Source: an uncultured Bacteroidota bacterium
GTDB taxonomy: Bacteria; Bacteroidota; Bacteroidia; UKL13-3
DNA: 7,293 nucleotides
NCBI GenBank assembly: GCA_903898215.1
Contig: CAIUEQ010000058.1
Span: 1 to 7,293 of the forward strand
Reading direction: 5' to 3'
In this document: positions 1-6,591 of the stretch, in pieces
How positions within the stretch are numbered: position 1 is the stretch's first letter
Layout of the letters: every line of letters starts with the position of its first letter
Program-made: the position numbers and the translations under genes
Notes under the pieces: generated by a model
Database searches by the model: none
What the model was told of the DNA's origin: nothing
Seen by the model: only the letters and a program-made list of their open reading frames with translations

Positions 1-1896
1 CAACATAAATTAAATATCAATACAGCCACTCAACAGGATTTCCAAAAACTTTTATTTTTAAGTGATCAAACAATTGATGCAATTATCAAACATCGAATTC
101 AGTTTGGTGATTTCCTTTCGATTTATGAACTTCAATCCATTGAATCAATCGATGAAAACACCTTATATCTGCTTACCTGTTTTTTAAATGTGGATGAAGG
201 TATATCACAAAACAATTTGCCCTTTTTAAAAAAGATAGCTATGGGCAAAAACGTTTTGTTTGCTTTACATGAAAATGAATTTGAACAAAGAGCAGGTTAT
301 AATGAAAGCCTTTCCCAACAAGGTAAAGAGCACTATTTTGGAAGTCCTTACCGCTATGTTTTAAAGTATAGATTTACTTTTAGCAATAGTTTAAGTTATG
401 GTTTTACAGGCGAGAAGGATATGGGCGAACAGTTTTTTCAAGGTGCTCAGAAAATTGGTTTCGATTTCAACTCTTTTTATCTGTTTTTTAAAAACCAATA
501 TCATTTTAAGACAATTGCTTTGGGCGATTATCAAGCAAATTTCGGACAAGGATTAACTTTTGGTACCGGCATTTCTGCACGAAAATCCGCATATGTAATG
601 AATGCTCGAAGAAATTTTGAAAATATCAGAGCTTACCATTCTTTAAATGAAAATGAATTTTTGCGAGGAACGGCATTCACTTATCAAATAAAATCAGTTG
701 AGTTTACTGGAATATTTTCTTATAAATATATCAGCACAAATTATCGTGAGGCAGATACCCTTTCCAACTTCGATAATAATTTTTCTTCGATACAACTCAC
801 AGGTTTGCATCGAACATCATCTGAAATACTCAATAAAGATAATGTATTGCAAGGAATCTATGGCGGTCATATAAAATATGCAGGTGCAAATTATGATTTC
901 GGATTTACTGCCGTGAATACATTTTATGACCATTCCTTTCAGCCCGGAAATAAACCCTATCAATTGTATAATTTTAATGGTAGATACCTGTCAAATTTCG
1001 GAGTAGATTATAATTTTTATTTGAGAAACATTAATTTTTTTGGAGAATTTTCATCAAGCTCAAATATTGCTTTTGCTTTAGTTTCAGGCATGACCATTCC
1101 TTTACATCAAACTTTTGATATGGTTGTTCTTTATAGGAATTATGCAAAAAATTATCAGACAACTTTTAATAATCCTTTTGCTGAAAACAGTGATGGCCGA
1201 AATGAAGAAGGTTTTTATACAGGAATAAGTTTTAAGCCAAACGCGCTCTGGGCAGTAAATTCTTATGTTGATATGTATCGTTCTTCGTGGCTGAGATACT
1301 TGGTAGATGCACCTTCGCATGGAGTTGATTTTTTAGCCGAATTGCAATTTAATCCGTCAAAATCTTCACAGTTTTATGTCCGTTTTAAAAACGAAGTAAA
1401 GAATATTAATTCTCCAACAAATATTGAAGTTGTAAATTATTTGATAGAGGCTTCAAAGAAAATTATCCGATTGAATGCAAATTATAAAATCTCACAAACA
1501 CTTGCTGCTGTTAGTCGATTTGAGGTTTCTCAATATGAAGATTTGTTTTTAGGAAATAAAACAGGCACACTTATTTTTCAGGATTTGATTTATACAACCG
1601 AGCTTAAAGAACTTCAATTTTCAGGTCGCATTGCAGTGTTTTCTATTGAAGATTATACAGCAAGAATTTATGCAAACGAAACGGATGTGCTCAATCAATA
1701 TTCCGTTCCATTATACCAAAACAGTGGTGTGAGATATTATCTGGTTGTTCATTATCGCTTCACAAAAAAAATAGATGCATGGGTAAAATATTCGCAAACA
1801 ACTTACAATAATGTTAATACGATCAGCTCAGGTCTTCAACAAATAAATGGCAACATTTTAAGCGACCTTCGTGTGCAATTGAGGTGGAGTTTTTAA
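1..1896 (+). CDS. Helix-hairpin-helix / outer-membrane beta-barrel-like protein, 5' partial
   Basis: The reading frame is open from the first base, so the true start lies upstream; the in-frame GTG at 190 is internal. 631 residues are visible. Residues 4-60 form a ComEA-like helix-hairpin-helix (HHH) module: LNINTAT at 4-10, then LSDQTIDAII at 20-29, R32, GDF at 36-38 and YELQSI at 42-47, as in the family pattern of LNxNTA, L-x-x-R, GxF and ELxxI. HHH modules of this type usually bind DNA without sequence specificity. From about residue 75 to the end the protein consists of alternating polar and aromatic stretches rich in Tyr, Phe and Asn with short turns, without hydrophobic helices, and ends in VQLRWSF. 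A C-terminal Phe is the usual outer-membrane barrel (BAM) signal. Related Bacteroidota proteins carry a signal peptide and often further HHH copies before the barrel; that part is missing here. The function is unknown; a role in DNA handling at the surface is only inferred. The gene converges on the M28 peptidase gene with no spacer. Confidence -1.
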   Translation, partial: QHKLNINTATQQDFQKLLFLSDQTIDAIIKHRIQFGDFLSIYELQSIESIDENTLYLLTCFLNVDEGISQNNLPFLKKIAMGKNVLFALHENEFEQRAGYNESLSQQGKEHYFGSPYRYVLKYRFTFSNSLSYGFTGEKDMGEQFFQGAQKIGFDFNSFYLFFKNQYHFKTIALGDYQANFGQGLTFGTGISARKSAYVMNARRNFENIRAYHSLNENEFLRGTAFTYQIKSVEFTGIFSYKYISTNYREADTLSNFDNNFSSIQLTGLHRTSSEILNKDNVLQGIYGGHIKYAGANYDFGFTAVNTFYDHSFQPGNKPYQLYNFNGRYLSNFGVDYNFYLRNINFFGEFSSSSNIAFALVSGMTIPLHQTFDMVVLYRNYAKNYQTTFNNPFAENSDGRNEEGFYTGISFKPNALWAVNSYVDMYRSSWLRYLVDAPSHGVDFLAELQFNPSKSSQFYVRFKNEVKNINSPTNIEVVNYLIEASKKIIRLNANYKISQTLAAVSRFEVSQYEDLFLGNKTGTLIFQDLIYTTELKELQFSGRIAVFSIEDYTARIYANETDVLNQYSVPLYQNSGVRYYLVVHYRFTKKIDAWVKYSQTTYNNVNTISSGLQQINGNILSDLRVQLRWSF

Positions 1897-3108
1897 TTAT
1901 TCTTTCAAGAAACTTTTATGTAAAACGCTTTCTTTATTAATTAATAAAACATGATATAAACCATTAGGAAAATGGGGTGGTAATTGAATCATCAATTTTT
2001 CGTTTTCTGTAATCACTACTTTTTCAAAAACTATTTCTCCGTTGGTTGATATTAATTTAACCAAAACTTTTTTGCCTGAAATATGATCAATGGTAAAAGA
2101 ATTGTTTACGGGATTTGGATATAAAACTAGATTGTTTTCTTGGGTTGAAATATCCTTAATTCCAACATGCGAACTATCAGAAACAAAACCTGCAAGTGTA
2201 CCAATAGCAAGCTTTGCCATTCGATGGTAATAACTTGTATTGAACAAATTAATCCTGTCATAAACAGTATGATATTTAGGATTGAAGTCTCCCGTTTTAT
2301 CATCTTCAATAAACAAAACTGCCGGCATAAAATATTGCCAAAAACTTGCATGGTCGCTACTTAAAGGTCCGGCATCGGTATACACTTTTAAATTTATTCC
2401 AATATTGTAAATCGAATCAGTATCAATCAATTTATCTGAAATATTCTTTCCTAATTGCTGCACATTACTGATATGAATATTTGCAACACTGTCGTTATTT
2501 CCATCATAAGCAATCATATCAATATTAATTGTTCCTAATACCGGAGTATCTCCATTTAAATGTGTACCCGCCCAATAATCACTTCCAATTAAACCTAATT
2601 CTTCATGGTCAAATAAAATATAATAAATGCTAAAAGGTAATGAATGTTTACTCAGTAATCTTGCTGCTTCAAGCACTGCGGCAACGCCACTTCCGTTATC
2701 ATCCGAACCATAATTTCTTGCTCCTAGAGGAAGGTTATCATAATGCGCACAAATGATATAACAGTTGTTTGATTTATCTGTCCCTTGCTGATAAGCATAA
2801 ATATTTTTTCCCGAATATCCTTTGTAATTAAGGTAAGATTGTTCAACAGGTGTTAACCCAAAACTCTTAAATTTTTGTCCGATAAAAGCAGTAGCCTTTT
2901 TTACATCAGGACTATCAGCATATCGGCTTGTAATCGAATCAATTTGGTTGTTAAGGATAATGTTAGTATCACCAGAAAGTTGTTTAACAGTTAGCATCAA
3001 ACTATCAATGTTCACGCTATTTATTATCTGATTTACAAATGCTTTTTGAGCATAGGAAAAAATGGTAATCGTAAAAAGAAATAGTAATGTAAAAAATATT
3101 TTTTTCAT
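1897..3108 (-). CDS. Secreted M28 family zinc peptidase with T9SS type A sorting domain
   Basis: Complete, 403 residues, ATG start. A signal peptide is clear (Lys2-Lys3, hydrophobic core, likely cut after SYA at 20). The M28 catalytic domain spans about 50-310 and has all expected di-zinc residues: H122 (AHYD), D137 (SDDNGSG), E169 and E170 (DHEELGLIGS; general base and ligand), D197 (INIDM) and H253 (SDHASFW). M28 enzymes are aminopeptidases or carboxypeptidases; the substrate cannot be told from sequence, and an aminopeptidase is the more usual assignment for this arrangement. Residues 327-403 match a Por-secretion C-terminal domain: LYPNPVNN at 329-336, a beta-sandwich with a TNGEIVFE strand turn, PNGLYHV at 381-387 and a short basic tail ending FLKE. 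The inferred route is Sec export followed by T9SS passage across the outer membrane and surface attachment or release. It is transcribed divergently from the S41 protease gene, and its TAA abuts the TAA of the upstream-lying HHH/barrel gene. Confidence -1.
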   Translation of the reverse strand: MKKIFFTLLFLFTITIFSYAQKAFVNQIINSVNIDSLMLTVKQLSGDTNIILNNQIDSITSRYADSPDVKKATAFIGQKFKSFGLTPVEQSYLNYKGYSGKNIYAYQQGTDKSNNCYIICAHYDNLPLGARNYGSDDNGSGVAAVLEAARLLSKHSLPFSIYYILFDHEELGLIGSDYWAGTHLNGDTPVLGTINIDMIAYDGNNDSVANIHISNVQQLGKNISDKLIDTDSIYNIGINLKVYTDAGPLSSDHASFWQYFMPAVLFIEDDKTGDFNPKYHTVYDRINLFNTSYYHRMAKLAIGTLAGFVSDSSHVGIKDISTQENNLVLYPNPVNNSFTIDHISGKKVLVKLISTNGEIVFEKVVITENEKLMIQLPPHFPNGLYHVLLINKESVLHKSFLKE

Positions 3109-3119
3109 GTTCGGTAAAA

Positions 3120-3155
3120 CAAAACTACGAACAAATAGTTAAATACCTTGTCAAA
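3120..3155 (-). promoter_or_regulatory. Candidate promoter for the M28 peptidase gene
   Basis: On the minus strand, TAGTTTTG (3127-3120) fits the Bacteroidota -7 consensus TAnnTTTG exactly, and TTTG (3155-3152) could be the -33 box. The 24-base spacer is longer than the usual 17-23 or so. The start codon at 3108 would lie only a few bases after the predicted transcription start, so the mRNA would have almost no leader. The evidence is a motif match only. Confidence -1.
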
Positions 3156-3169
3156 CTAATGTCACGCGC

Positions 3170-3198
3170 TTGCTTAATCCGAATTAATTTTACATTTT
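3170..3198 (+). promoter_or_regulatory. Candidate promoter for the S41 protease gene
   Basis: TTG at 3170-3172 and TACATTTT at 3191-3198 are separated by 18 bases. The second box matches the Bacteroidota -7 element TAnnTTTG at all but the last position, and the spacing is normal for that promoter class. The inferred transcript would begin near 3203 with a leader of about 15 bases, rich in A/T and without a Shine-Dalgarno site, which is common in this phylum. Confidence -1.
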
Positions 3199-3217
3199 AC
3201 ACCCATATTTTTTAATC

Positions 3218-5227
3218 ATGATAAAAACAACATTTCTAAGTTTATTCATCCTTACTCAATTTGCTGTATTTGCTATCACAGGAGATTCTACACGTACCGA
3301 ATACAAAACGATATTGCCGGAAGAGCAACATGCTATTGTATTGCAGGCTTCGATGGAAATTGTTGCTGCAAACCATTATAATAAATTCAAACTAGATGAT
3401 CAGTTTTCATCACAGGCTTTTGATAATTACCTCAAGCATCTCGATCCGGGTAAAGTATATTTTTTGCAAAGCGACATTCAAAATTTTGAAAAGTACAGAT
3501 ATGGTATAGATGAAATGATCGGTAGTGGAAATGTTTTTCCGGCATTTGAAATGTATAATGTATTGATGAAACGAATTAAAGACCGCATCAATTATTCGTT
3601 AGATCTGATAAAAAATGATTTTGATTTTACCCTGACAGATTCATTTAGGTTCGATAGAGAAAAGTCGCCATGGTGCGCTGATACAGCTGAACAGAATAAA
3701 TTGTGGAACAGGAAAATAAAATATGAATGCTTAGTGATACGCAGTACCGGAAAAGATTTTAAATCGTATTCGGAAACAATTCGTAAACGATATCAGAATT
3801 ATGACAAGCAAGCATCAAAAACAAAAAGTGAAGATGTGTTTGCTAATTTTATGAATGCATTAACTGAGTTGGCTGATCCACATTCAAATTATTTTTCACC
3901 TCGTTATGCCGAAGATTTTAATCAAAGTATGAGTCTCTCACTTGAAGGAATTGGCGCTCAATTAAAAGTTGATGGAGAATACACAACAGTTGTAATGATT
4001 ATCAAAGGTGGACCGGCTGACAGTAGTAAAAAATTATTTGCGAACGATAAAATTATTGCAATAGGACAAGGTCGCGACAGCGAAATGGTGAATGTTATTG
4101 ATTGGAGAATTGATGACGTTGTTTCACTTATTCGTGGAAAAAAAGGAACGATAGTTCGTTTGGAAATTATACCTGCTAGCGATCCTTCCAAAACAAAGAT
4201 CATTGAACTTGTTCGCGATAAAATAAAACTCGAAGAGCAAGCATGTAAAAGCAGCATTAAAGATGTTACTGTAAATGGCAAAAAACTTAAACTTGGTGTA
4301 ATCAATATTCCGATTTTCTATATTGATTTTGCAGCAATGCAACGAGGTGATAAGAATTATACCAGCACCACCCGAGATGTAAAAAAAATAATTGTTGATC
4401 TAAAAAAACAAAAAGTTGACGGCATCATGATCGACCTCAGAAGTAATGGTGGTGGCTCTTTGCAGGAAGCTATTGAACTTACAGGTGTATTCATAAAATC
4501 TGGTCCTGTGGTTCAGGTGAGAGAAGCAAGTGGAAATGTAAAGATTGAAAAAGATATGGATGATGAAATTTATTATGATGGTCCGCTGGCTGTGATGGTA
4601 AATCGTTTTAGTGCTTCAGCTTCCGAAATATTTGCAGCTGCAATTCAAGATTACGGCAGAGGAATAATTGTTGGCGAAAGAACTTATGGAAAAGGGACTG
4701 TTCAAAATGTTGTCGATTTAAATAATATGATTCGCATTCCAAATAAAAAGTTGGGAGAAGTGAAAATTACTCTAGCAAAATTCTATCGCATTAACGGTGG
4801 AACAACACAACATAATGGAGTAACTCCTGATATTCTTTTCCCTGGTGTGTATGATGATCCGAAATATGGCGAAGATGGAAGTCCATTCGCACTTAAATGG
4901 GATTCAATTGCTGCTGTAAAATTTGATAGAGTTGGAGCTGTTGATCGTAAAAAGAAAACGTTAATCGACAATCATTTAAAACGTATTCAGGGTAATCCCG
5001 AATTTAAATATTTGCTTGAGGATATCGACTATTTGAAAAAAGTTGATTCAAGTGATTATGTTACCCTCAATGAAAAGAAATTCAAAGAAGAATCAGATAC
5101 TTCAGATAAGCTAAAGAAAAAGCGTGACGAAGAGCGTAAAGCTTTAAACAACGGCAAAGACGATAAAGATGCAAAAGATTTGATCTTGCATGAAACAGAA
5201 ATGGTGATTGGTGATTTCTTGAAATAG
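3218..5227 (+). CDS. prc: S41 family carboxy-terminal processing protease (Prc/tail-specific protease)
   Basis: Complete, 669 residues, close to the 680-700 of E. coli Prc. The ATG at 3218 is chosen because it begins a signal peptide (residues 1 to about 19, IKTTFLSLFILTQFAVFA); there is no lipobox Cys. The order is Prc-type N-terminal domain (about 35-235, with LADPHSNYFSP near 215), PDZ domain (about 240-335, LEGIGAQL with GGPAD), S41 core (about 350-545) and a Prc-type C-terminal domain (about 550-669, starting near FALKWDSI and ending HETEMVIGDFLK). The Ser-Lys dyad is intact: S467 in FSASASE and K492 in TYGKGTVQ, 25 residues apart as in E. coli Prc (S430/K455), with the conserved Gln at 496. 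The family cleaves periplasmic proteins from their C-termini; in E. coli it controls the murein hydrolase MepS through NlpI. The substrate here is not known. Residues 625-655 are a Lys/Asp/Glu-rich linker. It is a single transcription unit: divergent from the M28 gene and convergent with the exosortase operon. Confidence -1.
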   Translation: MIKTTFLSLFILTQFAVFAITGDSTRTEYKTILPEEQHAIVLQASMEIVAANHYNKFKLDDQFSSQAFDNYLKHLDPGKVYFLQSDIQNFEKYRYGIDEMIGSGNVFPAFEMYNVLMKRIKDRINYSLDLIKNDFDFTLTDSFRFDREKSPWCADTAEQNKLWNRKIKYECLVIRSTGKDFKSYSETIRKRYQNYDKQASKTKSEDVFANFMNALTELADPHSNYFSPRYAEDFNQSMSLSLEGIGAQLKVDGEYTTVVMIIKGGPADSSKKLFANDKIIAIGQGRDSEMVNVIDWRIDDVVSLIRGKKGTIVRLEIIPASDPSKTKIIELVRDKIKLEEQACKSSIKDVTVNGKKLKLGVINIPIFYIDFAAMQRGDKNYTSTTRDVKKIIVDLKKQKVDGIMIDLRSNGGGSLQEAIELTGVFIKSGPVVQVREASGNVKIEKDMDDEIYYDGPLAVMVNRFSASASEIFAAAIQDYGRGIIVGERTYGKGTVQNVVDLNNMIRIPNKKLGEVKITLAKFYRINGGTTQHNGVTPDILFPGVYDDPKYGEDGSPFALKWDSIAAVKFDRVGAVDRKKKTLIDNHLKRIQGNPEFKYLLEDIDYLKKVDSSDYVTLNEKKFKEESDTSDKLKKKRDEERKALNNGKDDKDAKDLILHETEMVIGDFLK

Positions 5228-5284
5228 TTTAGAAGGTTTTCGTAAAAGTTATTTACATCCCAACATGATTAGATGCTTTTTTTC

Positions 5285-5337
5285 TCGCAGATTAGCTCAG
5301 ACAAAAATCGCAAAGTTTCGCTAATATTTTGATAGCG
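5285..5337. repeat. Degenerate CGCAGATT-type intergenic repeat
   Basis: A loose tandem of TCGCAGATTAG (5285), CTCAGACAAAAA (5296), TCGCAAAGTT (5309), TCGCTAATATT (5319) and TAGCG (5333) recurs every 10-14 bases. It resembles the short CGCAGATT/AATCTGCG dispersed repeats often met between genes in Bacteroidota genomes; that resemblance is from memory. It lies between the S41 gene and the hairpins below and has no open frame of note. Confidence -1.
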
Positions 5338-5362
5338 TTTCTTTATGTAAGAATAATAAAAC

Positions 5363-5391
5363 AGGTGGTGTCAGAAAATGTGATACCACTT
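5363..5391 (-). terminator. Hairpin 1, candidate terminator of the exosortase operon
   Basis: AGGTGGTGTCA (5363-5373) pairs with TGATACCACTT (5381-5391) around a 7-base loop: 11 pairs, of which two are G-T. Read on the minus strand, the stem is followed by the T-rich stretch GTTTTATTATTCTT (5362 down to 5349), which has terminator shape for the exosortase operon ending at 5439. However, the two wobble pairs become A-C mismatches in minus-strand RNA, so the hairpin is better in plus-strand RNA, where it has no T-tract after it. The terminator role is therefore uncertain. Confidence -1.
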
Positions 5392-5421
5392 CGTTCTCGC
5401 GAACGTCATGTTCGTGAGCGA
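5391..5421. repeat. Hairpin 2, imperfect palindrome
   Basis: CTCGCGAAC (5396-5404) pairs with GTTCGTGAG (5410-5418) around the loop GTCAT: nine pairs with one G-T wobble. Three outer pairs, TCG (5391-5393) with CGA (5419-5421), extend it past a two-base bulge. It is clearly richer in G/C than its surroundings and touches hairpin 1. It may be a REP-like dispersed palindrome or part of a bidirectional transcription stop; no T-tract follows it on the plus strand. Confidence -1.
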
Positions 5422-5438
5422 TAATTAAACAAACAGAC

Positions 5439-5873
5439 TTATTTTTCTTTTCTGTTTTTAATAATCGTAAAAGCAGCAATAAAAAACATCACTATGATTG
5501 GTGAATGAAAATAGCGATTTATCTTAGGAATGATACCATGGTCGAGGAGGTGGAAATTCAAAAATATCATTAAATATATTGAAGCACACATTGCACTTAA
5601 AGCAAGTAATGTAAATTTTGTGAGCATCGAATTTTCAAAATAAAAATGGATAATTTTATACGGTAAATAAATAAAAAGTAAACTGTATAAAATTGCCGCA
5701 AACCAAAACATACCTTGCGATTTGAGGGATGCAAACCTAGCTACATGATACTCGGGATTTAAGAAATGTGCGCTAGGAGAATTTAAGAAATCGGGAGAGA
5801 AATTATCTTTAAAAAAGCTTAATCCCAGCAATACAAAAAAAAGAGAAATGGCAATTCGTTTATTTGTTTTCAC
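5439..5873 (-). CDS. Exosortase-associated small membrane protein (XrtF/XrtX-system partner type)
   Basis: 144 residues with about four membrane helices: 7-21, 54-76, 84-106 and 124-138. The start is a GTG at 5873: no Met occurs before residue 55, and the GTG directly precedes the basic MKTNKR segment and the first helix. Its first 14 bases (GTGAAAACAAATAA) overlap the 3' end of the exosortase gene, which suggests translational coupling. Size, topology, position next to a small exosortase and the RYFHSPIIVMFFIAAF segment before the last helix fit the exosortase F system-associated family of Bacteroidota. The sequence match is recalled rather than computed. Its job is unknown; it presumably helps or stabilises the exosortase in the inner membrane. 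The C-terminus is basic (KNRKEK). Confidence -1.
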   Translation of the reverse strand: MKTNKRIAISLFFVLLGLSFFKDNFSPDFLNSPSAHFLNPEYHVARFASLKSQGMFWFAAILYSLLFIYLPYKIIHFYFENSMLTKFTLLALSAMCASIYLMIFLNFHLLDHGIIPKINRYFHSPIIVMFFIAAFTIIKNRKEK

Positions 5874-6411
5874 TTTCTTTCTTTTGAGTTAAGATACTGA
5901 ATTTATTTACCCACAACATCCACAATAAAAATATAGCGCCATACACCATAAAGATAAAAACGTATCGGTGAAACAAATCGAAAAGTTCCATTTCATTATG
6001 CAATACAAACAGCGCTAACCAATAATTTCTAAGTATATTTAGAATATGAATTCCGATCAATCCTAAACCAATAAATAACAATTTGTGTTTGCTGTTTCCT
6101 GGGTATGAAATGATAAAAATGGTAAATAATATAAGTAATTCCAAACCGTTGCAGGATGCACCAACACGGATAAATGGGAATGGGTCATTTGAATTATACA
6201 TATAGGTTTCACCAAGTTTTCTTGCCGATGTAAAATGAACATCGTAACCGGTCCATTGAAGTAATTTAGAAATTACAATTGAAATATTTTCAGTGATGAG
6301 CTGGTCAATATGTCCATCAGGTTTTAACCAAAATTCATACAAACCAAACCATAAAACATACAACCCAACAGCCGTGATTAAAAATCTGATAAGTTGTTTT
6401 TCTTTTAGCAT
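5860..6411 (-). CDS. Exosortase family transpeptidase-like membrane protein (XrtF/XrtX type)
   Basis: 183 residues, ATG start at 6411, hydrophobic throughout with helices at about 8-28, 88-104, 110-127, 129-137 and 149-168. The exosortase/archaeosortase active-site residues can be placed: C87 in GASCNGLELL, R128 in NILRNYW and H148 in LFHRYVF. The 41-residue Cys-to-Arg spacing equals that of archaeosortase A (C173/R214). The opening FLITAVGLYVLWFGLYEFWL and the ending FLLWMLWVNKF are typical of the small Bacteroidota forms XrtF or XrtX; I cannot choose between these subfamilies. Exosortases recognise a C-terminal sorting tail (PEP-CTERM-like: short motif, hydrophobic helix, basic end), cleave it and probably attach the protein to an envelope component. 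No such substrate is encoded in the window. It is the first gene of a two-gene minus-strand operon and is divergent from the omega-amidase gene. Confidence -1.
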   Translation of the reverse strand: MLKEKQLIRFLITAVGLYVLWFGLYEFWLKPDGHIDQLITENISIVISKLLQWTGYDVHFTSARKLGETYMYNSNDPFPFIRVGASCNGLELLILFTIFIISYPGNSKHKLLFIGLGLIGIHILNILRNYWLALFVLHNEMELFDLFHRYVFIFMVYGAIFLLWMLWVNKFSILTQKKESENK

Positions 6412-6429
6412 AAACTTTAAAAATATGTT

Positions 6430-6464
6430 GCAATATAGTTTTGATAGAATTAAAAATCATCAAA
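6430..6464 (-). promoter_or_regulatory. Weak candidate promoter for the exosortase operon
   Basis: On the minus strand TTTG (6464-6461) and TATATTGC (6437-6430) are 23 bases apart. The second box is only a partial match to TAnnTTTG. A start near 6425 would leave a leader of about 14 bases. No better candidate was seen between 6412 and 6591. Confidence -1.
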
Positions 6465-6500
6465 CAATGTTCTCTGAAAATTTGAGTCTGACTTTTTTAT

Positions 6501-6539
6501 ACACGAAGACACAAGTTTAAAATGTTATAAGGCACAAAT
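6501..6539. repeat. Degenerate CACGAAGACACAAAG-type intergenic repeat
   Basis: CACGAAGACACAAG at 6502-6515 is followed by GGCACAAA at 6531-6538. These look like decayed units of the CACGAAGRCACAAAGGCACAAAG series (reverse: CTTTGTGTCTTCGTG) found between genes in many Bacteroidota; this is recalled, not searched. The rest of the 180-base gap (6412-6591) is A/T-rich, with no coding potential that I can support. Confidence -1.
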
Positions 6540-6579
6540 GATGTTAAAAGAAAGTGTGATAAAAGTTGGCGGATTTTGA

Positions 6580-6587
6580 TAATTTAG
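6580..6587 (+). promoter_or_regulatory. Candidate -7 box for the omega-amidase gene
   Basis: TAATTTAG differs from TAnnTTTG at one position and is followed by CAGC, a common Bacteroidota start-site context. It ends five bases before the GTG start codon, so transcription would begin at or next to the start codon, giving a leaderless or nearly leaderless mRNA. No -33 box is found at the normal distance; the nearest TTG (6566-6568) is only 11 bases away. Confidence -1.
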
Positions 6588-6591
6588 CAGC

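Noticed and set aside
190..192. GTG as the start of the HHH/barrel gene
   Set aside because: The frame is open to base 1 and the upstream residues form a good HHH module, so this GTG is an internal Val.
1102..1320. 72-residue minus-strand open frame
   Set aside because: It lies wholly within the barrel coding region, has no recognisable family or start context, and is a chance antisense frame.
2127..2364. Short open frames on both strands inside the M28 gene
   Set aside because: They overlap a well-supported peptidase with intact catalytic residues and show no family features.
3958..4342. Two minus-strand open frames (115 and 72 residues) inside the S41 gene
   Set aside because: They are antisense to the conserved PDZ and S41 regions and are best explained as by-products of that sequence.
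5256..5283. Terminator after the S41 gene: CATC/GATG stem followed by seven T
   Set aside because: The stem is only four pairs with a 12-base loop, too weak to call, although the T-run is in a suitable place.
6293..6520. 75-residue plus-strand open frame spanning the exosortase start and the gap
   Set aside because: It is antisense to the exosortase N-terminus, runs into the repeat, and has no protein features.
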